64,000 nt of DNA from Pseudozyma flocculosa PF-1 (Eukaryota; Basidiomycota; Ustilaginomycetes; Ustilaginales; Ustilaginaceae). Every line of letters starts with the position of its first letter. Position 1 is the stretch's first letter. Both the position numbers and the translations under genes were made by a program. Below, one piece after another: positions 12,154 to 21,462 of this stretch. The stretch covers positions 131,364-195,363 of the forward strand of contig NW_006920886.1 of NCBI RefSeq assembly GCF_000417875.1, written 5' to 3'. The notes under the pieces were generated by a model. The model was not told where the DNA came from. It saw only the letters and a list, made by a program, of their open reading frames with translations, and did no database searches.

Positions 12154-13457
12154 ATGGCGACCGCACTCCTTCCCTACGGCGCGGCCTACGCTGGCGCCAC
12201 TCAGGAGCTTCTCGATGAGGCCAAGAAGGCAGAGGGCGACGCGTACCTGCCCACCGTTTTCAACCCGGCCACTGTCACGCAGCGCGGCGTGCGCACCCTC
12301 GCAAAGGGAAGGGTGCCCGCGTCAAAGGACGGCAAGGAGGGATTCGGATGCTATCACGAGGTCCACGGCAGCGGGCCCATCAAGGTCGTCTTTGTCATGG
12401 GCCTCAACAACAGCTGCTTCGGATGGCTGCCCCAGGTCGAGCACCTCAGCAAGGACCCGCGGTACTCTTGCCTCGTCATTGACAACCGCGGCGTCGGCAA
12501 CAGCGACACGCCTGCTGGCCTGTACAAGTGAGTGGCGGCGTTTCCGATCGCGCGAGACGGCCCTATCGGTTCGCTCCGTCCGGTTCTGACGCTGCGGCCC
12601 CGTCTGCCCATTCTAACCTCGTCGCCGACAAAAGAACATCCGAAATGGCGCTCGACGTGATCGAGCTGCTGGAACAGCTCGGCTGGGCCAAACCGCGCTC
12701 CATCCACCTCGTCGGCGTCTCGATGGGCGGCATGATCAGCCTCGAGTTCGCACGGACCCGTCCGGACCTCCTCGCCAGCGTCTCGCTGATCAGCACCACG
12801 CCCGGAAAGCGGTACGGCACGCCGTCGTACGGCCTCCGCTCGCTCGTCCGCGTCCTGGGCGGCAGGGTGGTGGGCTTCGACAGCGAGTCGTACCGCCTCA
12901 ACCGTCTCATCGAGACCCTCTTCCCCATCCCCTGGCTCGAGGAAAAGTCCAAGTACGACCAGAACAAGACCAACAGGCAGATCCTCTTCAAGGTAAGTCT
13001 GCGGCGCCGCGCCGTCTGATCAATGGGCCTCGGGGACAAGCATTGATCCTCGCCCTCTCGCCCCACCGCCCTGGCGTGCTCCCCCGCTGGCGCCTTCGCT
13101 CCGCTCCGGCAGATGTTCGCATGGCGCTTCCAGTTCACGCGACGGCAGACACTGCACGGCGCCGTGGCACAGATGAAGGCGGCCGTGACGCACAACGTGC
13201 CCGACTCGGCGCTGCAGCGCATCAACACGGCGGTGCCCAAGATCGTCATCCTCACCGGCGACACCGACTACCTGGTCGACCCGCGCAACTCGCAGTACCT
13301 CGCCGACAAGATGCCCAACGCCGAGCTCATCAAGTTCCAGGTGGCCGGCCACGCCCTCGGCAACCAGTTCGACGAGCGCGTCAACACCATCCTCGAGCGC
13401 GTCATTGGCGAGGGCAGGGAGGCCGTCGAGCGCGAGGGCGTCAAGAGCAACCTCTAG
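12154..13457 (+). CDS. Alpha/beta-hydrolase fold protein
   Basis: Three exons, 12154-12527, 12635-12992 and 13113-13457 (358 aa). Both introns start GTGAGT or GTAAGT; intron 1 carries a CTAAC branch site. Splicing joins GLYK to TSEMALDVIELLEQLGW and LFK to MFAWRFQ, keeping the fold intact. The nucleophile elbow is GVSMGG (Ser near residue 192). The acid is in GDTDYLVDP and the His in VAGHALGNQ near the C terminus, so the Ser-Asp-His triad is complete. An oxyanion-loop-like VMGLNNS precedes the elbow. No signal peptide is seen, so the enzyme is probably cytosolic. Substrate unknown; fungal relatives are annotated only as hydrolases. The next gene ends 231 bp away on the other strand. Confidence 0.88.
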
Positions 13458-13688
13458 AGGGAAGTTGGCAGCTGCGGTCGTCCGTCTTGTTCACGTATTT
13501 ATATAGACTGGAGCCCTTTTGGGCAGGATAAGCAAGCAGAGATTCGAAGCAGGGTGCAGGGCAGGGCAGGTGGAGCAGGGCAGCGCAGAGCGGAGCAGGA
13601 AGAGCAGGACGGGACATCTAGAGCAATCGACCCTCTACCGATCCCTCGGTCGGTCGAAAGGTTATCGTCGATGTGGCACGACGCCTGA

Positions 13689-14786
13689 TCAGGCCTCGAC
13701 CTTGTTGGCGGCCTTCCTGCTCCTGGTGGAAGGCGTGGACGGGGTGCTGGCCCTGCTGCCGCTCGACCTGGCAGGGGCGGCGATCTTCTTGACGCTGGTC
13801 GATGCGGAAGCGGGCGGGGTGACGGGGGCCAAGAGGTGGGTGACCATGGCCTTTGCCCAGAAGCAGGTGGCGATGATGAGGGTGACGAGCGCCCTGGCGC
13901 GGTCGGGCGAGAAGGCGGGGGCCGACATCTTTGCGCCGTGCACGCCGAGGAGCGAGGTGAGGCTCGAAGACTGGACGAGGTTGGTATAGGCCGGGTGGGA
14001 CTGTGTGACGACGCCAAAGGCGAGGGCGGCGATCATGGGCGCCAGGATGTCGGTAAACTCGACCAGGCGCGAAAACGTGAGGAAGGGGGGCGTAGAGAAG
14101 CTCCATCCGACGGGGTCAAAGACGTTGAGGGTAAAGGCCGAGATTCCGCCTCCGGACGCCGAGATGGTGGCGATGAGCACCTGGAGGAGCCACGAGGAAC
14201 GGACGGCCGGGTTGACGTGGTTGAGGACCAGATTGATGCCGCCCAGCGTTGCGGCGGTCCGCGTGGCTCCGTCCAGGACGGGCAGGCACAGGTCGAGGAG
14301 GCGGGCAGAGGGGGCGGGGAAGAGGGTGAGGAGGAACCCGACGGCATAGTGCACCGAGAGGTAGTTGAGCCACGGCTGCACGCTAATCAGCTGGCCGGGG
14401 ATCTGTGTGAGGATGTAGTTGGAGAGGAAGCTACCGCCCCAGGCCTGTATGCGAGAGCAAACAAACGAGGAAAGGGCGGGGGGGATCAAGGAAAAGGACC
14501 TCGTCAGGCGTCGTCAAGAGCGAGCCGGGTCGAGGGAGGCCACTCAAGGACTGACCATGACCAGGAATCCGGCGGCCTCGCGAAGCATGCCGACTTGAAG
14601 CTCGTCGTCCTTCTTGCCCTGTGCCCTGCGACGGGCCTTGAAGCCCTTGCAGATTCCACGGTAGGCGAGAGAGACGCGGAGGGCGTGGAGCGTCGTGGCC
14701 CACGGGAACGGGTAGGCTGTCGGGTGCACGGGCGTCATCATGTGGGCGTTGAGCGCCGCTAGCGGCGTGAGGGCGTTGGACAGCAT
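13689..14786 (-). CDS. Multi-pass membrane protein, function unknown
   Basis: Two exons, 14786-14556 and 14444-13689 (328 aa). The donor is GTCAGT, slightly unusual; the acceptor is ATACAG. The splice joins AAGFLVM to AWGGSFLSNY, inside one hydrophobic helix. I see five or six membrane-spanning segments at about residues 70-92, 103-122, 155-180, 200-225 and 255-278, with a weaker one near 28-45. A basic loop lies around residue 55 and the tail is Ser/Lys-rich. The GGSFL helix and the later GGG-containing helix faintly recall TRIC-type intracellular cation channels, but this is only a resemblance seen by eye. It may equally be an uncharacterised fungal membrane family. It shares a 455-bp divergent promoter region with the Atl1-like gene. 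Confidence 0.7.
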
Positions 14787-14995
14787 CGTCGGTTCGGTGG
14801 CCCGTAGTAGGCGGGAGATGTGAGGTAAGTGGATGGAGGATGGGAGGGAAAGAGAAGAAGTGAACCAAGGAGGAGAAGGAGGACGGATGGGTAGCCAAAG
14901 CGACGATGGAAGGAGGTCCGGGCACGGCGTCGTCTGGCCATGCCAGGCAGGCCCTGCAGGCTGGCAGGCGGGCTGGGCTGCGAGGCTAGACGAGG

Positions 14996-15016
14996 CCAGC
15001 CAGCCAGCCAGCCAGC
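14996..15016. repeat. (CCAG)5 tetranucleotide repeat
   Basis: Five CCAG units in the divergent promoter region. Similar CCAG tracts recur upstream of ATG8 (20137-20153). Confidence 0.85.
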
Positions 15017-15211
15017 GACGACCCCGAATGCGGAATTGGCGGGGGGATAAACCTTCTACCGTCGGGCGGGCACCGTTCAAGCGGCCCTGCCGACGGAACT
15101 CGGGCCGACCCGACTGGGCGTCGGGCAGGTTCCGCTCTCCACAATTCAGTCTTCCATCTCGCCCATCTGCGACCTCGCCCTACCTGACTCCCCTCACCGC
15201 GAGGGCAGCCA

Positions 15212-15241
<30 letters not shown>
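15212..15241 (+). repeat. (ACG)10 tract abutting a start codon
   Basis: Ten perfect ACG triplets run directly and in frame into the ATG at 15242. An in-frame TGA lies at 15185. The repeat must be in the 5' leader or, if ACG codons serve as near-cognate starts, encode a short Thr run. Confidence 0.9.
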
Positions 15242-15242
<1 letters not shown>

Positions 15243-16204
15243 TGGCAAACGGAAGCATCAACCCTGAGATCTTCCACGGTACGTCCACCTTCTCCACACT
15301 CGTCCTCACTCCTCTTATCATTGGCTGAAGATGTGGTATCTTGCGCTGGCTGTCGGCGGCGGTAGCAAAGGTGTATGAGATCTGTAGGCTGATCCCCTAT
15401 GGCCGAGTGACGACGTACGGTGAGTCCCCGGCTCCGGCGAAGGGGCGACCCGGGAGTGCTGCTTGCGTGTGAGCTGGTGCTGATATCGACGGCGGGCTCG
15501 AGCACGACAGGCCATATTGCAAGGGTGAGTGCCCCAACGTCGCATCACCTCGAGCCGCTCCGTAAGCGTCTCTGAACGACCATCCTCCTCCCGATACAAC
15601 AGCTGGCAGGTCATCCAAACCGTACGTACCCTTCGGCTCCCTGTCCCTTCTCCTCCTTGGCACCCCCACTCAAAACCGCCCTCGCTCCGACGTTGGCAGA
15701 CTCGCGGCTGGTCGGGAGCGCGCTCAAGTTTCTCGGCGATCCATCGGTGCCATGGCAGAGGGTAATCGCATCGTCCGGTGCGATCTCCGATCGCGGTGAT
15801 GGCGGAGAGGCCGCGGCGAGACAGGCCCAGCGACTGCGTCAGGAGGGCGTCGCGGTATCAGAGGGACGCGGAGGCGGCGTATCCACCCACCTCGCCGGCC
15901 ACGCCAACCCCAATGCCAAGTGGCGAGTCAGTCTCGCCGAATTCGGATGGTGTACGTTTGCCCCTCCAACCCTCCTCACAGCCGTAATGCTCTTACGTCC
16001 GTTCCGAAAAGGTCGGACCAAGCTCTGACTTGCTCGATCATTTTCCTCCTCGACGGTCTGCGATCGATGACGTCGAGATCAGTCCCGGATCAGGTCCACC
16101 TCGAAGGCTTCGACGACGACGACGACGACGACGAGGCGTCACGGGCCCGCAACGGCGACGACGATGAGTCGGATCTATCGTCCCTCTCTGAGCTCGAAGA
16201 CTAG
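15242..16204 (+). CDS. atl1: Alkyltransferase-like protein (Atl1 type)
   Basis: Six exons: 15242-15278, 15366-15419, 15511-15524, 15603-15621, 15700-15951 and 16083-16204 (165 aa). All introns are GT-AG (78-131 nt). The protein reads in order VYEICRLIPYGRVTTYG, HIARLAGHP, SRLVGSALKFLG, then PWQRVIASSGAIS and EFGWFPDQVHLEG, ending in an acidic tail. This is the DNA-binding fold of O6-alkylguanine methyltransferases, but the PCHR active site reads PWQR: Trp replaces the acceptor Cys. That defines Atl proteins, which bind O6-alkylguanine, flip the base and hand the lesion to nucleotide excision repair. The acceptor at 16082 was chosen because it restores GWFP. Exons 3 and 4 are only 14 and 19 nt. 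The Asp-rich tail is an addition to the usual fold. Confidence 0.9.
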
Positions 16205-16419
16205 GCGCTCGCTCGTCAGACTCGGCGTCGTCGCACTAGGCCTGACAAGCAGCCAAGGATGATCATGATACCCTCCGCCTCGAAAGGCGTGCAGTAATGG
16301 CAATAATGGTGAAATGCGTTTCGTGCTCGCGTGCGGTGGCGGGCGATAGCGTGGCAGGTCCTAGCGATGTGTGGGATGACGGGTGCCTGGGCGGCTCGGC
16401 TGGGGTTGTCACGACCCGC

Positions 16420-19400
16420 TCACCGCCTCTTGCCCTTCGACTTCCGTCCGCTGTCCTCGTCGTCACTGCCGCCCTGGTCCCTGCGCTTCTTTTCGTCGGC
16501 GCGCGCCGCCTTGCGCTCGAGCTCGTCCCAGTCCTCGCCCTCGCTCTCGTCGTCAAAGTCGTCGGAGCCGCTCTCCTCCTCCGAGTCGCCAAAGTCGGAG
16601 CCCGAGCCGCTGTCCTCGTCCGTCTCTTCCTCGCCGTCGTCCATGTCCGAGCCAAACTCGGAGCCGGACTCGGTCTCGCTGTCGTCCTCGTTGTCGCTGT
16701 CGGCCTGGAGGAAGCCCCAGCCACCCTCGGCGAAAAAGTCGTACGGGTCCTCGTTAACCGTCTTCATGATGGCCCCCCAGTTCAGGTTGACCGCGCCCTC
16801 GGTGACGCAGATGTCGACCGAGTCGAGCCACTGCTTGACGTCGTCGAGCGAGCTCGTGGGGATGCTGCTGACGTGCATCGGGGCGCGCGAAAAGTCGCTC
16901 ATGACAAACACCATGTCGAAGCTCTGCAGGCCAAACTGGACGCGCTCCAGGTGGACAATCTCGACGTCGGCCAGCGTGATGACCAGGAACGGCGGGTCGG
17001 TCAGGTGCACGAGGCAGTCGGTCGTGGGCTGCAGCAGCACATTGGTGCGGAAGGGCACGCCGTTGAAGCCCAGGTCGCGGTAGGGGACGTCGACCGAGAC
17101 GCGGTTGTCCGAGGCCTCGGCGATGCGCTCGGCAAAGTTCTTGAACTCCTTGTTGAGCTGCGACCGCCTGCGCCGCTCCTCCTGCTCGAGCTCGATCTCG
17201 TCCTCGTCACCGCCGCGGTACTTGCGCTTGCGGTTGCCCGTCTCGTCGAACTGGACGTCGGACGCCTCGCGGTAGAACTGGACGTCCTTTGCCTTTTTCT
17301 TGCCAATCATGATGGGCGACTTGAGATGGACGTGGATGATGACGATGAGCTCGTTGTCGCACGGCTGGTAGAAGAGGTGCTTCATGTTGGAGAAGAGCAG
17401 GTCGATCTTCTGGTCGGGCCGCAGCGGCGACGCGAAGCGCAGGCCGTTCTGGTGGATGGTGAGGTCGCCGGGCACGCGCTTGCCGTCGAGGGCCGGGCGC
17501 GGGAAGACCTCGGGCAGCGTGTAGGTGCGGCCCTTTGCGAGGATCAGCTTGTCCTGCTCGACGACGTCGGCCAGCTCCTTTTTCTCGGCCTCGAGCTTGG
17601 TCGCCGACTTGCGCAGCTCGCTGATCTCCTTGTACAGCTCGCTGAAGTGGAACGAGTCGGTGGAGCGGTAGCTCATGCTGCGGATGAAGGTGGCCTCGGG
17701 GTCGTCGAAAGGCACGTCTTCTTTCTTGCCCGCAATCTGGCCCGGCGTGACAAAGTTGAGCCGCAGATAGGTGAACTCGCCCTCGTCGCTCTTGCTGACG
17801 TTTTTGAGCGTGTTGATGTGAAACGGCACCGCGTAGCCGTAGATGGGCAGGATGATGGACTGAGCGCGGTGGTCGACCATGATCTTGAGGTCGGCCACCT
17901 TGGCCGGCAGCTGGTTCTCGCGCCTGTAGCTCTCGAACTTCTTAAAGACCTTTTCGTTGGACGCGTTGCCCTCGCCGTCCTCGCCGGCGAAGCGCGCCAG
18001 CCCCTCTTCCTGCTTCTGCCGTGCCAGCTCCTTTTGGTGCAGCTTCATCTTCTGCGCGGCGCCCTCGTCGAGCGCGTCGCCGCGCGTCTTGTTGCGCAGC
18101 ACCTTGCCCGTCGCCGTCACCTTGCCCGTCGCCTTGACGGGGCTCTCGCGCGACACGTCGCCGCGCTCCTCGTCCTCGTCGTCCTTGAAGAAGAAGGCCA
18201 TGTCGTTGGTGCCGCGGACGCGGTCGGTGAGGAACGTCGTGGGGCCGTCGTTGACGCGCACCGTGTCGGTGAGGAGCAGCGAGTAGGTCTTGCCCGGGTG
18301 GTTGGGGTCGGGCAGGTCGGCGAACCCGACCGACAGGTTGAAGACCATGTCCTGCTTGATCTTGCGCGTGCTCTTGGGCGAGAGGACGTAGGAGCTGTCG
18401 CGGAACTCGATGCCCGTGGCGAAGCCGACGTTCTTGACAAAGGCGTCGGCGAGCTTGCTGTCCTTTGCCCGCACGTATTCGAGCGCCTTGGCATAGACGT
18501 CGCGGCAGGTGGCGCCGGCGCGCAGGAACTTTTCGGCAATCTCCATCTGAAGCTCGTGGAGGAAGGCGTACGTCTTCTGCTGCGTCTTGTGCGGGTCGAT
18601 GAGGTAGGTGCGGCCGATGTTGCTGCAGTAGCTCTGGTACTTGATGCCAAGGCTGGCCACGACGACGCCGCCGTTTCCGTCGGCCTCGAGCCGCTTGACC
18701 GTCGACACGGCCGAGGTGCGCAGGTCGTACTCGCCGCCCGACTGGATGATGGGCGTGTAGCACCAGTCGGCGAGGGTGATGTCGGCGCCCTCGAGGCCCT
18801 TGACCTTTTTCCACGTCTTGGAGTCCTCGAGCTGGTCCTCGACCCTGGCGGCGAGCTTCTCGTGCGTCACCTTGCGGCCCTCGTCGAGGATCGTCGACAT
18901 CTCGTCGACAAAGTAGCCCGACATGACGGTCGAGCTCATCTTGGCGGCCACCTTGAGCGTCTTGAGCTCGTCGTCGTCCTTGGCCGCCCACACGGCGCTG
19001 AGCGACGGGCCGACGTCGACGAGCTCGTAGCCGTGCTTGGCTTTGACCTCGTTGAAGGCGCCCTCCCACTCGACGGCAAACTTGCCGATGGCCTTGTCCT
19101 TTGGCAGGTGACCCAGCCTCTTGCCCGCCGTGTCGATGCGGGAGAAGAGGTCGTCCCAGATGGCCTTGTTGTCGTCGTCGCTCTTGGTGCGCTTGAGAAT
19201 TTCGAGGCGGAAGGCGTTCTTGTCCGACCTCAGCGGTTCGAGCAGCTTCGCCTTTGATGCGCTCGTGATGAACGTGAGGCCGTCGCGGGTGAGGTGGATG
19301 AGGGTCGAGGGGAACTCGTAGCCGAGCAGCCAGGTGTGGATGGTCGAGGTCTTGGAGTAGGGCTGCTCCTCATTCTGCCCACCCGAGACGACGATCACCG

Positions 19401-19515
19401 AGTCGCACTGCCTGAGCGCATCGAGGTCCTCGGACGATTCGGCCGCCTTCCACGCCTTGAAGAGGGCGTTTGCCCTGCGGGAAAAGGCCTTGGCGTCAAT
19501 GACAATGTCGGACAT
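16420..19515 (-). CDS. SPT16: FACT complex subunit Spt16
   Basis: A single exon of 1031 aa, close to yeast Spt16 (1035 aa). FACT loosens and reassembles nucleosomes during transcription and replication; Spt16 pairs with Pob3 in the nucleus. Residues 1-450 form the catalytically dead aminopeptidase-like domain (MSDIVIDAKAF, HTWLLGYEFPSTL). The dimerisation region and the Pleckstrin/Rtt106-like middle domain follow (VDVPYRDLGFNGVPFRTNV, FDMVFVMSDF). The tail from about residue 938 is strongly acidic and ends in a basic KSKGKRR. The frame stays open 111 codons upstream, but only the ATG at 19515 gives the conserved N terminus. The stop codon faces that of the Atl1-like gene at 216 bp. Confidence 0.97.
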   Translation of the reverse strand: MSDIVIDAKAFSRRANALFKAWKAAESSEDLDALRQCDSVIVVSGGQNEEQPYSKTSTIHTWLLGYEFPSTLIHLTRDGLTFITSASKAKLLEPLRSDKNAFRLEILKRTKSDDDNKAIWDDLFSRIDTAGKRLGHLPKDKAIGKFAVEWEGAFNEVKAKHGYELVDVGPSLSAVWAAKDDDELKTLKVAAKMSSTVMSGYFVDEMSTILDEGRKVTHEKLAARVEDQLEDSKTWKKVKGLEGADITLADWCYTPIIQSGGEYDLRTSAVSTVKRLEADGNGGVVVASLGIKYQSYCSNIGRTYLIDPHKTQQKTYAFLHELQMEIAEKFLRAGATCRDVYAKALEYVRAKDSKLADAFVKNVGFATGIEFRDSSYVLSPKSTRKIKQDMVFNLSVGFADLPDPNHPGKTYSLLLTDTVRVNDGPTTFLTDRVRGTNDMAFFFKDDEDEERGDVSRESPVKATGKVTATGKVLRNKTRGDALDEGAAQKMKLHQKELARQKQEEGLARFAGEDGEGNASNEKVFKKFESYRRENQLPAKVADLKIMVDHRAQSIILPIYGYAVPFHINTLKNVSKSDEGEFTYLRLNFVTPGQIAGKKEDVPFDDPEATFIRSMSYRSTDSFHFSELYKEISELRKSATKLEAEKKELADVVEQDKLILAKGRTYTLPEVFPRPALDGKRVPGDLTIHQNGLRFASPLRPDQKIDLLFSNMKHLFYQPCDNELIVIIHVHLKSPIMIGKKKAKDVQFYREASDVQFDETGNRKRKYRGGDEDEIELEQEERRRRSQLNKEFKNFAERIAEASDNRVSVDVPYRDLGFNGVPFRTNVLLQPTTDCLVHLTDPPFLVITLADVEIVHLERVQFGLQSFDMVFVMSDFSRAPMHVSSIPTSSLDDVKQWLDSVDICVTEGAVNLNWGAIMKTVNEDPYDFFAEGGWGFLQADSDNEDDSETESGSEFGSDMDDGEEETDEDSGSGSDFGDSEEESGSDDFDDESEGEDWDELERKAARADEKKRRDQGGSDDEDSGRKSKGKRR

Positions 19516-20666
19516 GGTGGGCGGGCCAGGGGCGTGGTGAGCGAAAGGTTCGTGAGCCGTATGGCCAGCCAGGCGCGCAGTTCTTCGATCGTTGCGTGAG
19601 GCTTTGTGAAGTGGCGTGCGCCGTGGCTGAGCTCGACAGAGGCAGGGGTACCGGTCGGGTCGGAACCTCGACTTGGCTGCTGGATGGCCGATCGACCAGA
19701 GAGTCGTCTGCGTAGGATGGCTCGAGGCCGTGTGTGGCGGGATGCAGGATGCGGCGAGGAGGAGCAGCAGATGATACGGCCCGACGGTGCTGACGAGCGT
19801 CGATGGCGACGAGGGTGGCGCAGAGGTTGATGGTGGTGGTCGTTGCAAGCGCAGCGAAGCGGGGCGATGGCGCTGACCTGGCGGCGGGCATGCCGATTTT
19901 TACCCAGGCGGACAAGCCAGGCCAGGCCGAGAGAGGCCTCTGCGCGCCTCTTTGTTGGAAGGAAAGCTTAGCGTGTCGCGCGCCCGGAGGCCCGCTCGCC
20001 CGCCCGTTGACGGTGACGATGCGGAACCGAAGCGGAGCGGGGGGCGGGGAGCGGAGCGCAGGTGGAGGCAACAGGCAGGCAGGTGCACCTTTCGGCCCGT
20101 GCGTCCAGGCCAACACCGCCGGCCTCTTTGCGCGCAAGCCAGCCAGCCAGCCAACCGGCAGCCCAGGGTTCAGCTGCCAAAAAATCAAGAGCAACCAGCC
20201 GCTGTCCGGCTCAGCCTGTGTAGCTGGCCTGGCCTGGCCTGCTGGGCAGCCCAGCACGCGCGGCGGCCAGAGGCAGGGGGGCTTTCAGCCAAGCAGCAGC
20301 CAGGCAGGCTGGGCCAACAGCCAGCCAGCCAGGGCCCCCCTCGCCTTTGACCCTCTCCCCGCATCCGCCACCTGCTGTCATCCGCACCACGCACACCTCC
20401 CGTCACCTGGACCACCCGAAACAACTCCCGCCGCCGCCCTAATACCCATCCACCCTCGAAACCCTTCGCCACAGCTCTCCGCCACCCCATATCACAGCCT
20501 CACTCGCCTCGCCTCGAACGTCGACAGCACTACGGCCTTTTCGCCCGCCTCCCACCACCGCCAGCCGCTGTCCATCTCGGCGCCGCTACTCTCGCCGCAG
20601 CGCCGTTCTCCTGGCACCTCCCGTTGCTTTCCTACACCTGCCCGACAGAGGCCGTTATCTGCCGAA
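19516..20666. other. Divergent SPT16/ATG8 intergenic region
   Basis: This 1.15-kb stretch holds both promoters. It contains a (CCAG)n tract near 20137-20153 and dense GGCCTG/CAGGCC words at 20220-20330. C- and CT-rich leader DNA lies at 20340-20650, just before the ATG8 start. An open plus-strand frame through this region into ATG8 lacks conserved sequence. Confidence 0.55.
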
Positions 20667-21462
20667 ATGAGGTCCACTTTCAAGAACGAGCACACGTTTG
20701 GTGAGCACGAGCACGAATCGCATCAGCGCTCTCACAGGCTGGCTGGACGGCATCTGATTCCCTCTGCATCCTCCCTCTGGCCCTCCTTTGCCCGTCCGCG
20801 ACCCATAGAGAAACGCAAGGCCGAGGCCGAGCGCATCCGCCAGAAGTACCCCGACAGGATCCCTGTGAGTGGGACCTCGCCTCTCGATCTGCCTAGGCGA
20901 ATGCAGGCGACATGGCGGACTCACACCCGCCGCATCCTGCTCCACCGATCTGCCCGTCTCTGCCAGGTCATCTGCGAAAAGGCCGACCGAACCGACATCC
21001 CTACAATTGACAAGAAGAAGTACCTCGTGCCATCAGTGAGTCTTGGCCGCCCGGCCGGCCCGGGACAGATCGACAGCTGGCCGCACGATGAGAGGCCAGG
21101 GCGCTCATCGCACCGTCCGGCCTATCTGCTCTTGCACCTCTTGCCCGTCCGCCCGTACACCGCCGCAGGATCTCACAGTGGGCCAGTTTGTCTATGTCAT
21201 CCGCAAGAGGATCAAGCTGGCGCCCGAGAAGGCCATCTTCATCTTTGTCGACGAGGTACTGCCCGCCACCGCCGCGCTGATGAGCGCAATCTACGAGGAG
21301 CACAAGGACGAGGACGGTTTCCTCTACGTCAGCTACTCGGGAGAGAACACCTTGTGAGTCTTTGACCGCCACAGCAGCATGGATGCCCCTCGACTCGACT
21401 GACCGCCAGCCCTTCATGTGTTTCCCTGAACGTCGTCTCGTCCAACCAGTGGCCACCAATGA
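20667..21462 (+). CDS. ATG8: Autophagy ubiquitin-like protein Atg8
   Basis: Five exons: 20667-20700, 20809-20864, 20967-21035, 21169-21353 and 21450-21462 (118 aa). The product is conjugated to phosphatidylethanolamine on autophagic membranes. It starts [20 protein letters not shown], the N-terminal helices. It continues through [18 protein letters not shown] and [15 protein letters not shown] to [14 protein letters not shown]. The final 13-nt exon supplies the last Phe codon base, Gly116, His, Gln and stop. Gly116 is the residue exposed when Atg4 trims the tail. That exon was chosen because CAACCAG is followed by the only sequence giving F-G and a stop. The length fits the family (116-118 aa). 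Confidence 0.96.

Larger units (their letters stand above)
14787..15241. other. Divergent intergenic region
   Basis: This 455-bp stretch lies between the start codons of the membrane-protein gene and the Atl1-like gene, so both promoters must lie here. It contains a (CCAG)n run and, at its right end, an (ACG)10 run touching the Atl1 ATG. Confidence 0.6.

Noticed and set aside
15952..15981. Acceptor at CACAG (15981) for the last Atl1 intron
   Set aside because: It would give a 30-nt intron and lose the conserved GWFP; the acceptor at 16082 restores it.
16297..19257. 986-codon open frame antisense to SPT16
   Set aside because: It is the mirror of GC-biased SPT16 codons; its Val/Leu/Arg-rich sequence has no domain, and SPT16 itself is unmistakable.
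19516..19848. N-terminal extension of SPT16 (111 extra codons)
   Set aside because: The family starts at the MSDIVIDAKAF Met; upstream residues are Pro/His-rich and unconserved.
20701..20966. In-phase, stop-free introns as a special regulatory feature of the window
   Set aside because: With this GC content and introns of 90-110 nt, a few stop-free multiples of three among some thirty introns are expected by chance; only the one in the GTPase G3 motif was kept as a finding.
19803..21365. 520-codon plus-strand frame running through the ATG8 exons
   Set aside because: It is open only because ATG8 introns 1 and 2 are stop-free multiples of three; the spliced 118-aa Atg8 is the real product.
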